This document shows, piece after piece, positions 28,036 to 35,792 of a DNA stretch of 64,000 nucleotides (positions are counted from its first letter, which is position 1; every line of letters begins with the position of its first letter). The position numbers were made by a program, and so were the translations under genes. The stretch is from DASQPJ01 sp036268355 (GTDB lineage Bacteria > Actinomycetota > Actinomycetes > Sporichthyales > Sporichthyaceae): positions 62,001-126,000 of the forward strand of contig DATAUG010000036.1 in NCBI GenBank assembly GCA_036268355.1. Direction: 5' to 3'. The notes under the pieces are model-generated. The model made no database searches. It saw nothing but the letters and a program-made list of their open reading frames with translations, and was not told the DNA's origin.

Positions 28036-28758
28036 TCAGGTGGCGTAGCTGCGCAGCGCGGCGAGGACCTCGTCCGCGGCCGGCCCGGAGGCGATCAACC
28101 CGGCTTCGGCGGGGTCCAGCCGTTTGGCCGCGACCCGGCAGAACGCCCCGGCCGGACCGGTGATCACCGTGGCGGCGTCGGCCGGGCCGAACAGCCACAG
28201 GTCGCCGTTCGGGCCGAGCAGTTCGCAGCGCACCGGAATCGCCGGGCAATCACGCAGCGCCAGCCCGTACGGAAGCGTGCGATGCGCCAGCCAGGCAACG
28301 TGCCGCAGTCGATCGGTGTCCGGGAAGGGGATGCGCAGCGGCATGGCCACATCCAGTCCGTGCGCCCAGTGTTCGGCGATCCGGGTGGTGGCCAACGCGA
28401 TCGGCCGCAACGGCCAGTCGGCCCACGGGTAGTGCGTGTTCGGATCGGCACCCCGCAATGCCGCCAGGGACGGCTCGAGGCTCTGGGTCCAGCGGCGGAA
28501 GACCGCCGGTCCGCCGGCGCGTTGGGCCTCGACCCAACGGTCCACGGCTGCATCCACCGAGATCGCCTTGTCCAAGCCGTTCGACTGCCCGGCGCAGGTC
28601 GCCACGACCATCTCGTTGGTCTGCGCCAGGTGCAGCACGACGTCGGCGACCGACCAGCCGTCGGCACCCGAGGGCACCTGCCACTGCGCCCCGTCCAGCC
28701 CGACCAGGATCGCCGTCAACGCGGCGAACTCCGCCGCGAGATCTCCCAACACGTCCAT
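28036..28758 (-). CDS. DinB-like / mycothiol-dependent maleylpyruvate isomerase N-terminal domain protein (TIGR03084-like)
   Basis: A 240-residue four-helix DinB-superfamily protein. Residues ~1-140 carry the maleylpyruvate isomerase N-terminal pattern (GWSVADVVLHLAQTNEM with the metal His, and EHWAHGLDVA with the next His), followed by a SCP-like C-terminal region (VRCELLGPNGDLWLFGPADA). In actinobacteria these use or bind mycothiol and a divalent metal; the reaction here is unknown. Presence agrees with the mycothiol-linked mscR at 47308. Same strand as the regulator downstream (26067), 73 bp apart. Confidence 0.85.
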   Translation of the reverse strand: MDVLGDLAAEFAALTAILVGLDGAQWQVPSGADGWSVADVVLHLAQTNEMVVATCAGQSNGLDKAISVDAAVDRWVEAQRAGGPAVFRRWTQSLEPSLAALRGADPNTHYPWADWPLRPIALATTRIAEHWAHGLDVAMPLRIPFPDTDRLRHVAWLAHRTLPYGLALRDCPAIPVRCELLGPNGDLWLFGPADAATVITGPAGAFCRVAAKRLDPAEAGLIASGPAADEVLAALRSYAT

Positions 28759-28782
28759 CGGAGGAGAATGGCACGTCCGTGC

Positions 28783-29202
28783 TCAGGCATGGTGCAGCCA
28801 TGGATTGAGCACCCGGACCCCGGCGCGCTCGAAATCGATGACATTCCGCGTCACCACGGTCAGCTCGTGAATTCGGGCTGTCGCCGCCAATACGCCGTCC
28901 ATGACCGGCAGTGGACCGTATGTGGCCTCGAGCTTGCCCCACTCCTGCGCCACATGGATGTCGACCGGGATGATCCGCGAGCTGTACATGGCGATGAGAT
29001 CGCCGAGCCACGAGTCCAGTCCTCGCACCTGGGTCGGATCCCGGCGGCGCAGTCGCTCGATGCCCACGCGGATCTCTCCGACCACCATCGCGCCGAGGTA
29101 GAGCGCGTCCGCATGAGTTCGCTCGAACCAGTCACGGACGTTGACGTCCGGTCTTGCTTTGCGCGTTTCCGAGACCGCATTGGTATCGAGCAGATAGTTC
29201 AT
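28783..29202 (-). CDS. VapC-type PIN-domain ribonuclease toxin
   Basis: A 139-residue PIN-domain protein. The acidic metal-binding residues are present: LLDTNAVSE (first Asp), GEIRVGIERL (Glu), VMDGVLAATA (Asp), and TRNVIDFERAGV (Asp region). It should cleave RNA when not bound by its antitoxin. Its ATG overlaps the end of the upstream antitoxin gene by 4 nt, the usual TA arrangement. Intact by length. Confidence 0.92.
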   Translation of the reverse strand: MNYLLDTNAVSETRKARPDVNVRDWFERTHADALYLGAMVVGEIRVGIERLRRRDPTQVRGLDSWLGDLIAMYSSRIIPVDIHVAQEWGKLEATYGPLPVMDGVLAATARIHELTVVTRNVIDFERAGVRVLNPWLHHA

Positions 29203-29453
29203 TCCGAGAAGTCGGGTATCGGGCGAGGTAGGTCGTGCCGCGTCAGGTCCAGACCGTCCAGGTATGGCGGGCCTGGAGCCAGGAGGAAATCACGCAGGTC
29301 CGGTTTCGTGCGACCTACGGCGCGCCACTCCTCGATCGAGACCACGACAGCCACTTCCGCGCCGTGGCGGGTGACGATCTGCGGTCCTTCCGCCTCCGCA
29401 AGCCGCACGACCTCGCTGAAGCGCTGCTTAGCTTCCTGAAGTTGCCAGGCCAT
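29199..29453 (-). CDS. Phd/YefM-family antitoxin
   Basis: An 84-residue antitoxin. The N-terminal Phd fold is clear (QLQEAKQRFSEVVRLAE then PQIVTRHGAEVAVVVSIEEW), which binds operator DNA; the C-terminal half (LRDFLLAPG onward) would wrap the PIN toxin. It is encoded upstream of and overlapping the VapC-type gene, giving a Phd-VapC hybrid pair. The ATG is at 29453. Confidence 0.92.
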   Translation of the reverse strand: MAWQLQEAKQRFSEVVRLAEAEGPQIVTRHGAEVAVVVSIEEWRAVGRTKPDLRDFLLAPGPPYLDGLDLTRHDLPRPIPDFSE

Positions 29454-29770
29454 CAGGGCCCCCCAGGTCTGTCTAGACAGCCCAGTTTAGCTCCACGTCC
29501 GGCTGCCGTGCGGTGTGCGGCGGCGATGCCAACCTTGGTCACCCGCCCCGTCACGGTGTACTTCGTCCGGGACAGCCATGTGGTGGTCCAGGTGAATCTG
29601 ACGACCCAGGGCCGGGCCGGATCGAGTCGGGACAGTAAGGCGGCCACCCGACGCTGGACGGAGTCGATGATCGCCCGGATGGCCGCCGCGGCAGCGGACG
29701 ACCGGATGGAGCCGTGGTTCTACCGGCCGCTCGCGATCTCAACCGGCGTCGCCCGCCTGAGCGCGGAGAT
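29454..29770. other. 317-bp interval with a possible gene remnant
   Basis: Between the antitoxin and the alcohol dehydrogenase. A minus-strand frame starting at GTG 29647 (64 residues, WVVRFTWTTTWLSRTKYTVT inside) ends exactly at the antitoxin ATG; an in-frame TAG lies 84 nt upstream of that GTG, and the residues between (SAAAAAIRAIIDSVQRRVAA) read like a protein interior. This suggests a truncated gene remnant rather than a functional gene. I could not assign it to a family. Confidence 0.3.
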
Positions 29771-30808
29771 TCAGACCGAGAGCACGACCTTGGTGGCCCG
29801 GCGGTCGCGCAGCAGCGCGTAGCCCTCGGTGGCCTGATGCAGCGTCAGTTCGTGGCTGACCACGAAGGTCGGGTCGAGAACGCCGGCGGCCAGCAGTGGC
29901 AGCAGCGCCCGCCGGGCGCGGATGGGATCGCCGATCGTGAAGCGCAGCGTGAGTTCGGCCGCGAAGGTGGCGGCCAACGGCAGCGGCCAGGTGGTTTCGG
30001 TGTGGGCACCCACCGACACGAGCGTGCCGCTGCGCCGGACGGCGGCCAGCGCGGCCGTCAGCCCCACCGGGTTCCCGACCGCCTCGACTACGACGTCCGC
30101 GCCGCGGCCGTCGGTCAACTCGTCGAGCACGGCGCGCAGTTCGGCGGGGTCGGCGCCGAGCGCACCGTTGGCCTTGGCCATCTCGCGCCGTTCGGGCACC
30201 GGATCGGCGACCACGACGGCCGCCGCGCCGACGGTCTGGGCGCACAGCGAGACCAGTTGGCCCACCGGCCCGCCGCCGACCACCGCCACCACGTCGGCCG
30301 GCCGCACTTCGCCGCGTTCGCAGGCGATCCAGCCGGTGGCCAGGTTGTCCCCGACCAACAGGGCCGCGGCGTCGGATACCCCGGCCGGCAACGGGCACAG
30401 CACGGTGTCGGCGAACGGCACCCGGACGAACTCGGCCTGGGCGCCGGCCAATTCGGGGCCGAAAACCCCGCCCGTGCCGAAGAACTGACGGTGTGCACAG
30501 TGCCAGTGCTCACCCCGGTCGCACCACCAGCAGGCCCCGCACGCGGTGAAGTCCGCGCTCATCACCTCGGCGCCGACGGCCACTCGGCGGACCGCCCGGC
30601 CGGCGGCGACGACCGTGCCCACGAACTCGTGCCCGAGCACGGTGCCGGGCCGCATCCCGGGCGCGTGACCCCCCGTCACATGCAGGTCGGTGCCGCAGAT
30701 CCCGGCCGAGCGCACCGCCACCACGACGTCGGTGTCGTCGATCGGCACCGGATCCGGAACGGTTGCCACCGACACCTGACCTGGGCCGGTCCACACCACT
30801 GCGCGCAT
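29771..30808 (-). CDS. Zinc-dependent alcohol dehydrogenase of the BMC minus arm
   Basis: A 345-residue MDR-superfamily dehydrogenase. Catalytic zinc ligands in GICGTDLH and the GHE motif; the structural-zinc lobe CGACWWCDRGEHWHC; NAD(P) fold VVGGGPVGQLVSLCAQ followed by an acidic ADPVPE turn favouring NAD. In a microcompartment such an enzyme would recycle NADH by reducing the aldehyde to alcohol, or supply the aldehyde by oxidising an alcohol. It starts 9 bp after the dehydrogenase gene upstream, as last gene of the minus arm. BMC alcohol dehydrogenases are more often iron-dependent (PduQ/EutG), so the zinc type is a little unusual. No encapsulation peptide is obvious. Confidence 0.88.
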   Translation of the reverse strand: MRAVVWTGPGQVSVATVPDPVPIDDTDVVVAVRSAGICGTDLHVTGGHAPGMRPGTVLGHEFVGTVVAAGRAVRRVAVGAEVMSADFTACGACWWCDRGEHWHCAHRQFFGTGGVFGPELAGAQAEFVRVPFADTVLCPLPAGVSDAAALLVGDNLATGWIACERGEVRPADVVAVVGGGPVGQLVSLCAQTVGAAAVVVADPVPERREMAKANGALGADPAELRAVLDELTDGRGADVVVEAVGNPVGLTAALAAVRRSGTLVSVGAHTETTWPLPLAATFAAELTLRFTIGDPIRARRALLPLLAAGVLDPTFVVSHELTLHQATEGYALLRDRRATKVVLSV

Positions 30809-30817
30809 GACGGGGCG

Positions 30818-32161
30818 TCAGCTCACGGCGCTGATGCGTTCGGCCAGTCGTGCCGCCGCGTCGGTGAGCGCGGCTCGCTCAGCAGGCTCCAGCCGAAGCT
30901 CCACGATCTCGGCCAAGCCACGTCTACCCAGCCGGACCGGCAACCCGACCCGGGTGTTCCGCAGGCCGTACTGCCCGTTCGGGACGACCGCGCACGCCAG
31001 GATCTGGCTGCGGTCGTCCCGCGCCATCGTGGTGACCATCAGCGCCGCGGACTGGCCGGGGGAGAAGTACGCCGACCCGGTCTTCAGCAGCGAGACCACC
31101 TCGGCGCCGGAGTCCCTGGTCCGCTCGACTATCGCGTCCAGCGTCGGCCCGTCGATGAGCTCGGTGAGCCTGCGACCCTTCGCGCTGGCCGCACTCAGCG
31201 GGATGACCATCTCCGGGCCGTGGCTGCCCAGCGCGTAGGCGATCACCTCGTCCGGACGGGCCTGGCCGGTCAGGCCGACCAGTGAGCAGAACCGCGCGGT
31301 GTCCAGCACGCCGGCCATGCCAAGCACTCGCTCGGCGGGGAAGCCGGTCTTCACCTGCGCGACGTGGGTCATCTCCTCCAGCGGGTTGGACACCACGACC
31401 ACGACCGCGTTGGGCGCGACGACCTTGATGCGTTCGCTGACCGAGCCGACGATCTCGGCGTTCACGTTCGTCAGGTCGGTGCGGCTCATGCCGGGCTTGC
31501 GCGGGCGTCCGGCGGTGACGATCACGTAGTCGCACCCGGCGACGCCGTCGACCGAGTCGGCCCCGGTGATCCGCGTCGAGGATCCGCACAGCCCGGCGCC
31601 GTGCCACAGGTCCAGCGCGATCCCCGCGGCCAGGCCCGCGACAATGTCGGTCAGCACGACCTCGTCGAACAGGTCGGACTCGGCCAGTCGCATCGCGGCG
31701 ACCGCGCCGACGTGCCCGGCACCGACCACGGCTGCCCGAGGGCGACCCGAACGCGGCCCGACCGAGCCCAGCGCGGGAAGTGCCGGTGCGGGCGCCCCGC
31801 GTCGGAACAGCGCGTTCGCCACCTGCGCCCCACCGGTTCCGCTTGCGTCCGACCGAAGGTGTCCCATAGACCTCGTTTGGTCGGACGCAACGGGGGTGGC
31901 TGAGCGCGGTGTGCTCCGTGCGCCGGGGCCAGCGGTCGGGGGTTGCCAGTTCTTCGGGGGGTCGGAGTTGGCGAGCTTGTTCGGCGGCACCACGGGATCG
32001 GGCACCCGCCTCGGCGGGGCCGGCGCCTCCTGGTCGATCCGGACGCCGATCTCCCGCGCCCGCTCGCGGGCCAGCGGGGTCAGCAGATCCCCCCGCTGGA
32101 CCGTGAGCACGCCACCCGCACGCTTGGCGGCGTCAACCTGTTCCGCTCCGATGACAGCCAT
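30818..32161 (-). CDS. Malate/lactate-type dehydrogenase with BMC-style N-terminal extension
   Basis: A 447-residue protein. Residues ~143-447 form an LDH/MDH-type dehydrogenase: Rossmann motif VVGAGHVG, RKPGMSR mobile loop, SNPLEEMT, GVLDTARF, and catalytic His in GSHGPEM. The first ~44 residues (GAEQVDAAKRAGG then RGDLLTPLARERAREIGV) are the TPLAR-type segment found at the ends of several BMC-associated proteins. A Pro-rich linker (45-142) follows, containing a family A palindrome that encodes residues ~91-107 and an amphipathic stretch AQVANALFRRGA that could be an encapsulation peptide. ATG 32161 lies 8 bp after the BMC-T stop. Likely role: cofactor recycling inside the shell (inference). 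Confidence 0.85.
   Translation of the reverse strand: MAVIGAEQVDAAKRAGGVLTVQRGDLLTPLARERAREIGVRIDQEAPAPPRRVPDPVVPPNKLANSDPPKNWQPPTAGPGARSTPRSATPVASDQTRSMGHLRSDASGTGGAQVANALFRRGAPAPALPALGSVGPRSGRPRAAVVGAGHVGAVAAMRLAESDLFDEVVLTDIVAGLAAGIALDLWHGAGLCGSSTRITGADSVDGVAGCDYVIVTAGRPRKPGMSRTDLTNVNAEIVGSVSERIKVVAPNAVVVVVSNPLEEMTHVAQVKTGFPAERVLGMAGVLDTARFCSLVGLTGQARPDEVIAYALGSHGPEMVIPLSAASAKGRRLTELIDGPTLDAIVERTRDSGAEVVSLLKTGSAYFSPGQSAALMVTTMARDDRSQILACAVVPNGQYGLRNTRVGLPVRLGRRGLAEIVELRLEPAERAALTDAAARLAERISAVS
31843..31890. repeat. Dispersed palindrome family A, copy inside the dehydrogenase gene
   Basis: Outer arms TTGCGTCCGACC / GGTCGGACGCAA match the family; the centre is degenerate. It lies in frame in the linker of the dehydrogenase and encodes VASDQTRSMGHLRSDAS without a stop codon. 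Compare 10009-10058 and 40103-40152. Confidence 0.8.
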
Positions 32162-32169
32162 GGCCGACC

Positions 32170-32793
32170 TCAGCTGTCCCGGCCGGAGAGCTGTTCCAGG
32201 GCCTCGATCGCCGCCGCGCTCGCGGCCTTGACCTCGCTCTCCGAACCGGAGATGAACATGCGGCCGAAACGCCCGACGGCCCGGTTCTCCACCAGCGTGA
32301 TCGTCGCGGCCTTCTCCGCCTCGTTGGCGGCCAGCGAGACGTAGGCGGCCGGGGCCACCTCCAGGATGAACAGGCTGTCGCCCGGGAGCATCAAGCTGCC
32401 CTTGCGCCACTTGTTCAGCAGTTGCGCCTGGTAGGGGCTGACGTTGGTGATGAACTGGGTCGAGGAGATCTTCGGCTTGAGCCGGTCGTTCTCGGTGAGC
32501 CCGAGGTGGGACAGGATCGCGTCCCCGGCAGCGCGTACCTCGGCCTGCTGGGCGGAGTGGATCTCCAGCAGGCCGAACTCACGCTCGACGATCTGCAATG
32601 CCGGTCGGACGTCGGCCGCCTTCAACGCGATGTCGGCCACCCGGAACACCTCGTTGCCCGGCGCCACCTCGATGAACAGTTCCGCCATGCCCGCTATCGG
32701 AACGTCGCCCTGACAGGTCGCTGCGACGTGCGCCGCCGCCTGACGCTGCATCCGGTCGATGTACGCCCACGTCCGCAGCTGGAATTCCGCCAT
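32170..32793 (-). CDS. BMC-T tandem-domain shell protein
   Basis: A 207-residue protein with two BMC domains in one chain, forming pseudohexameric trimers in the shell, often with a large gated pore. Domain 1 (about 20-112) has FIEVAPGNEVFRVADIALKA and EREFGLLEIHS; domain 2 (about 115-205) has FILEVAPAAYVSLAANEAEK and VGRFGRMFISGSESEVKAA. The N-terminus MAEFQLRTWAYIDRMQ resembles that of the BMC-T from Rhodococcus/Mycobacterium aminopropanol compartments, as I recall it. Its 5' end is partly duplicated upstream (32794-32997). It lies between the EutJ-like gene and the dehydrogenase in the minus arm. Confidence 0.92.
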   Translation of the reverse strand: MAEFQLRTWAYIDRMQRQAAAHVAATCQGDVPIAGMAELFIEVAPGNEVFRVADIALKAADVRPALQIVEREFGLLEIHSAQQAEVRAAGDAILSHLGLTENDRLKPKISSTQFITNVSPYQAQLLNKWRKGSLMLPGDSLFILEVAPAAYVSLAANEAEKAATITLVENRAVGRFGRMFISGSESEVKAASAAAIEALEQLSGRDS

Positions 32794-32997
32794 CGTCGAT
32801 CAATCCCCGATCCGGTGCGCGTTGATCGTTGACCGCCGTTGTTCGGTGCGGCGCATGTACGGCTCCATCAATGTTCGCAGCTGGAATTCGGCCATCGTCG
32901 ATCAATCCCCGATCCGGTGCGCGTTGATCGTTGACCGCCGTTGTTGGGTGCGGCGCATGTACGGCTCCATCAATGTCCGCAGCTGGAATTCGGCCAT
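32771..32997 (-). repeat. 102-bp tandem repeat duplicating the 5' end and ribosome-binding site of the BMC-T gene
   Basis: Units at 32771-32872 and 32873-32974 plus a partial third (32975-32997). On the minus strand each complete copy holds an ATG reading MAEFQLRT, identical to the BMC-T N-terminus, but the two upstream copies continue as a different basic sequence (MEPYMRR...RRSTINAHRIGD) and stop after 31 codons (ORFs 32902-32997 and 32800-32895). Each TGA is followed 4 nt later by the next ATG, and a GGGGAT lies about 10 nt before each ATG. Only the third start leads into full-length BMC-T. Copies differ at a few bases. Confidence 0.9.
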
Positions 32998-33013
32998 TTA
33001 CGAGGCTCCTGCC

Positions 33014-33931
33014 TTACAAGGGATGTGACAGCCCGTCAGCCGACATCGCGATGCCGAACGGGGTGATCAGCAGGGCCTGCGGGTATTCGGTGATCTCGTG
33101 CCCCAGGTAACCGGCGATGACGGCACCGGCGCCGGGCACCATGAGCGCCCCTCCGACCAGATGCACCGGCCCGGCCGGCCGGGTGGGCATGAGTCGACCG
33201 ATGTTGTGCGCGATCCGTTCGATGCCCGAGCGTAATACCGGCAGAGGATCGATGCTTCGGTCCTCACGCTTGAGGCGCTCGGCCTCCTCGACGCTGATCT
33301 TCTTGGCGCCGGCCAGGATCAGATTCAGGTGGTGCCCTCCGCCCGGCAGGTCGCCGAGCTCGACCAGCTCACCGTCGCGATACACCCCGACACCGGTTGA
33401 TCCACCGCCGACGTCGGCGATCGCGCCGTTCTGGATGCGCAACAAAGCCGCAGCCGCCGTCACTTCGTCGACCAGCGCGACGCAGTTGAAACCCGCACGC
33501 TCCAGCACGAACCGGCAGGCTCGGGCGTCGGCCTCCGGTACGCCGGGCGGGTAGGCGGCCGCGGCGTCCGGCAAGCAGACACCCAAGGCCGCCTCGGCGG
33601 ACTCCTTGAGCGCCGCGGTTGCCGCGGCCGCGGCGTGGAAGTCCACGACGACGCCGTCGCGCACCGCGGCCTCGCGCCGGAAGTCCAGGTACACCGGACG
33701 GCCGGCCGAGTCGACGACCGCGATCACGATCGTGGCGGTGCCCAGGTCGATGCCGACACGCAGCGGACCATTCCACTCCAGATCCGGCGCCCGCAGCCGC
33801 CCCGCCGCGTCGCGCAGAAACTCCGCAACTTCTGCGGCCGTGTCCACCGTTCCGGGCCCGTCGAAAGGTGCACGCGCCCGCCGATGATGAGGATTGGGGG
33901 GTGCGGCGGTGTCGGCCGCGGTCGTCGTCAC
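33014..33931 (-). CDS. eutJ: EutJ-like Hsp70-fold BMC accessory protein
   Basis: A 305-residue actin/Hsp70-fold ATPase. Phosphate 1 motif GIDLGTATIVIAVVD near 65, the LVDEVTAAAALL segment, phosphate 2 ADVGGGSTGVGVY, and the adenosine motif LVGGALMVPG near 265. EutJ proteins are conserved in many metabolosome loci and are thought to act as chaperone or reactivase; their role is not proven. The GTG at 33931 overlaps the TGA of the aldehyde dehydrogenase (GTGA), fixing the start. An N-terminal ~60 residues (Pro/His/Arg-rich, then FDGPGTVDTAAEVAEFLRDA) precede the ATPase and could target it. Confidence 0.88.
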   Translation of the reverse strand: MTTTAADTAAPPNPHHRRARAPFDGPGTVDTAAEVAEFLRDAAGRLRAPDLEWNGPLRVGIDLGTATIVIAVVDSAGRPVYLDFRREAAVRDGVVVDFHAAAAATAALKESAEAALGVCLPDAAAAYPPGVPEADARACRFVLERAGFNCVALVDEVTAAAALLRIQNGAIADVGGGSTGVGVYRDGELVELGDLPGGGHHLNLILAGAKKISVEEAERLKREDRSIDPLPVLRSGIERIAHNIGRLMPTRPAGPVHLVGGALMVPGAGAVIAGYLGHEITEYPQALLITPFGIAMSADGLSHPL

Positions 33932-35340
33932 GGCGCGGTCCCCAGGTGCGCCGGGACGTTCGCGCCGTACAGCCCGCGCCACGGGCGTGACTCGTAGGCC
34001 ACGCGCTTGATGTTGATCAGGTGCAGCGGGCTGACGTTGTCCGAGACGATCGAGCCGCTCCAGGTCCCGGTGCCGAGCATGAACGAGGGTCCGATCTCGG
34101 TGGAATAGCCCATCCCACCGAACAGGCTCGGGGTGTTTATCGGGATCCGCGAGGCAGGCAGCGCCGACATCCGGGCCACCACCTCCGGGTCGCCGACGTG
34201 CAGGCCGAGTGTGTGGCCGACCCCGCCGAAGTCGAGGATCTCGCGGCACCGCTCGAAGGCCGCGTCGAGACCGTCCGCCCGGTAGAAGGACAGCACCGGC
34301 CCGAGAATCTCCGCCGACAGCGGGACCGACGGGCCGACCGCAGACAATTCCGCGCCGAGGATCCGGGTTCCGTCCGGCACGGCGAACCCGGACCGGCGGG
34401 CCAGTTCGACCGCCGACTGGCCGACGTTCTCCGCGCGCAACCCGCCCCGGTCGTCGAAGATCACCCGCGCCAGCCGGGCCTGCTCGTCCACGTTGAGCAT
34501 CGCAGTCCCGTGGCGGCGGAAGGCATCCACCGCCGCGTCCGCGATCGCGGAGTCCAGCACCACCGACTGCTCGGCCACGCACGCGGTCCCGTTGTCGAAC
34601 GCCTTCGAGGTCACCACCATCAGCGCGGCTTCGTCGACGTTCGGCACGCTGCGGTGCACGTACACCGGGACGTTGCCGGCCCCGACCGCCAGGCAGGGCT
34701 TTCCGGCCGCATACGCCGCGCGGACCATGCCCGCGCCGCCGGTCGCCATGATCAAGGCCGTGTCCTGATGGCGCATCAGTTCACCGGTGGCTGCGACGCT
34801 CGCCCGCTCCAGGCATTGCACGGCGTCCCGGGGCGCGCCCGCCTTGACCGCGGCGGCAGCCATCACCTCCGCGGTACGCGCGCAGCATCGCACCGCCCGC
34901 GGGTGCGGTGCGTGCACCACCGTGTTGCCGGACTTCAGCGCGGCCAGGCTCTTGAAGATCACGGTGGACGTCGGGTTGGTGACCGGGATGATCGCGGCGA
35001 TCACCCCGACCGGCGAGCCGATCGCGGTCATCCGGCCGGGCTCGTCGACCCAAAGCACGCCCTTGCAACGCATCCCGACCATCGAGGCCGCCACGAACTG
35101 CGCGTTGTACCGGTTCTTGAGAATCTTGTCCGCGTAGACCCCGTAGCCGGTCTCGTCGACCGCGAGCCGGGCCAACTCCTCGGCCGCGGAGTCCGCGGCC
35201 TGCGCCATCGCGGCGACGATGCGGTCGAGTTCCTCCTGGGTGGCTCCGGCCAACGCGTCGCAAGCGATCTTGGCCCGCCGGGCCGCATCCCTCGCCTCGG
35301 CGAGCGCGGCCAGGTCCGCGTCCAGCGTCTCGATCGTCAA
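33928..35340 (-). CDS. CoA-acylating aldehyde dehydrogenase (BMC core)
   Basis: A 470-residue ALDH of the PduP/EutE/AdhE-N type, converting an aldehyde plus CoA and NAD to acyl-CoA, the defining core reaction of a catabolic BMC. The catalytic Cys is in FDNGTACVAEQ; the cofactor region shows IPVTNPTSTVIFKSLAALKS and ATGGAGMVRAAY. There is no N-terminal encapsulation helix of the PduP kind. TTG 35340 has GGGAGG 6 nt upstream. It is preceded by a hairpin (35387-35420) that separates it from the BMC-H gene and overlaps eutJ downstream. The substrate chain length cannot be told. Confidence 0.92.
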   Translation of the reverse strand: MTIETLDADLAALAEARDAARRAKIACDALAGATQEELDRIVAAMAQAADSAAEELARLAVDETGYGVYADKILKNRYNAQFVAASMVGMRCKGVLWVDEPGRMTAIGSPVGVIAAIIPVTNPTSTVIFKSLAALKSGNTVVHAPHPRAVRCCARTAEVMAAAAVKAGAPRDAVQCLERASVAATGELMRHQDTALIMATGGAGMVRAAYAAGKPCLAVGAGNVPVYVHRSVPNVDEAALMVVTSKAFDNGTACVAEQSVVLDSAIADAAVDAFRRHGTAMLNVDEQARLARVIFDDRGGLRAENVGQSAVELARRSGFAVPDGTRILGAELSAVGPSVPLSAEILGPVLSFYRADGLDAAFERCREILDFGGVGHTLGLHVGDPEVVARMSALPASRIPINTPSLFGGMGYSTEIGPSFMLGTGTWSGSIVSDNVSPLHLINIKRVAYESRPWRGLYGANVPAHLGTAP

Positions 35341-35386
35341 CCTGACCTCCCATCAGATCGCGAGGGACCGGGGCCGGCATCCCTGC

Positions 35387-35420
35387 CGAACCCCAAGGGG
35401 ATGTCATCCCTTGGGGTTCG
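35387..35420. repeat. Family C hairpin between the BMC-H and aldehyde dehydrogenase genes
   Basis: A perfect 13-bp stem (CGAACCCCAAGGG / CCCTTGGGGTTCG) with loop GATGTCAT; core GGATGTCATCCCTTG matches the elements at 15073-15087, 54098-54112 and 54132-54146. On the transcript it follows BMC-H and precedes ALDH, so it could attenuate downstream enzymes relative to shell protein or protect the 3' end. Confidence 0.8.
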
Positions 35421-35434
35421 TGGATCGGGCGTCC

Positions 35435-35746
35435 CTATTTGGCGGGCGGGGTGATCGCCTTCGCCAGAATCCCCTCGACCTCTTCGTGCGGCCGCGGGAT
35501 CACGTGTACCGAGACGACCTCGCCGACCTTGCCCGCGGCCACCGCCCCCGCGTCGGTCGCGGCCTTGACCGCCCCGACGTCGCCGCGGACCATCACGGTC
35601 ACCAGGCCGCCGCCGATCTGCTCGCGGCCGATCAGGACCACGTTCGCGGCCTTGACCATCGCGTCGGCGGCCTCGATGGCGCCGACCAGACCCCGGGTCT
35701 CCACCAGACCCAACGCGGTGGTCGGGATCGAATTGTTCACCGGCAT
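35435..35746 (-). CDS. BMC-H hexameric shell protein
   Basis: A 103-residue single BMC-domain protein, the main facet tile (PduA/CcmK type). Seen: ALGLVETRGLVGAIEAADAM, VVLIGREQIGGGLVTVMVRG (pore-loop region) and AVKAATDAGAVAA, ending with VHVIPRPHEEVEGIL. Length is typical. ATG 35746 with GGAG 5 nt upstream. It is similar to the second BMC-H at 43315 on the other arm, so the shell probably uses two BMC-H paralogues. Confidence 0.95.
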   Translation of the reverse strand: MPVNNSIPTTALGLVETRGLVGAIEAADAMVKAANVVLIGREQIGGGLVTVMVRGDVGAVKAATDAGAVAAGKVGEVVSVHVIPRPHEEVEGILAKAITPPAK

Positions 35747-35792
35747 CGGTACTCCACTCTGGAAGGAGCTGGGTGCTGGAAGGAGCGGGGTG

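Noticed and set aside
32771..32997. CRISPR-like array from the 102-bp repeat
   Set aside because: Repeats are contiguous with no spacers and contain the BMC-T start, so it is a tandem duplication.
33932..34582. Extended N-terminus for the EutJ-like protein (upstream in-frame codons to 34582)
   Set aside because: It would run antiframe through the aldehyde dehydrogenase gene and is low complexity; the GTGA overlap at 33931 is a convincing start.
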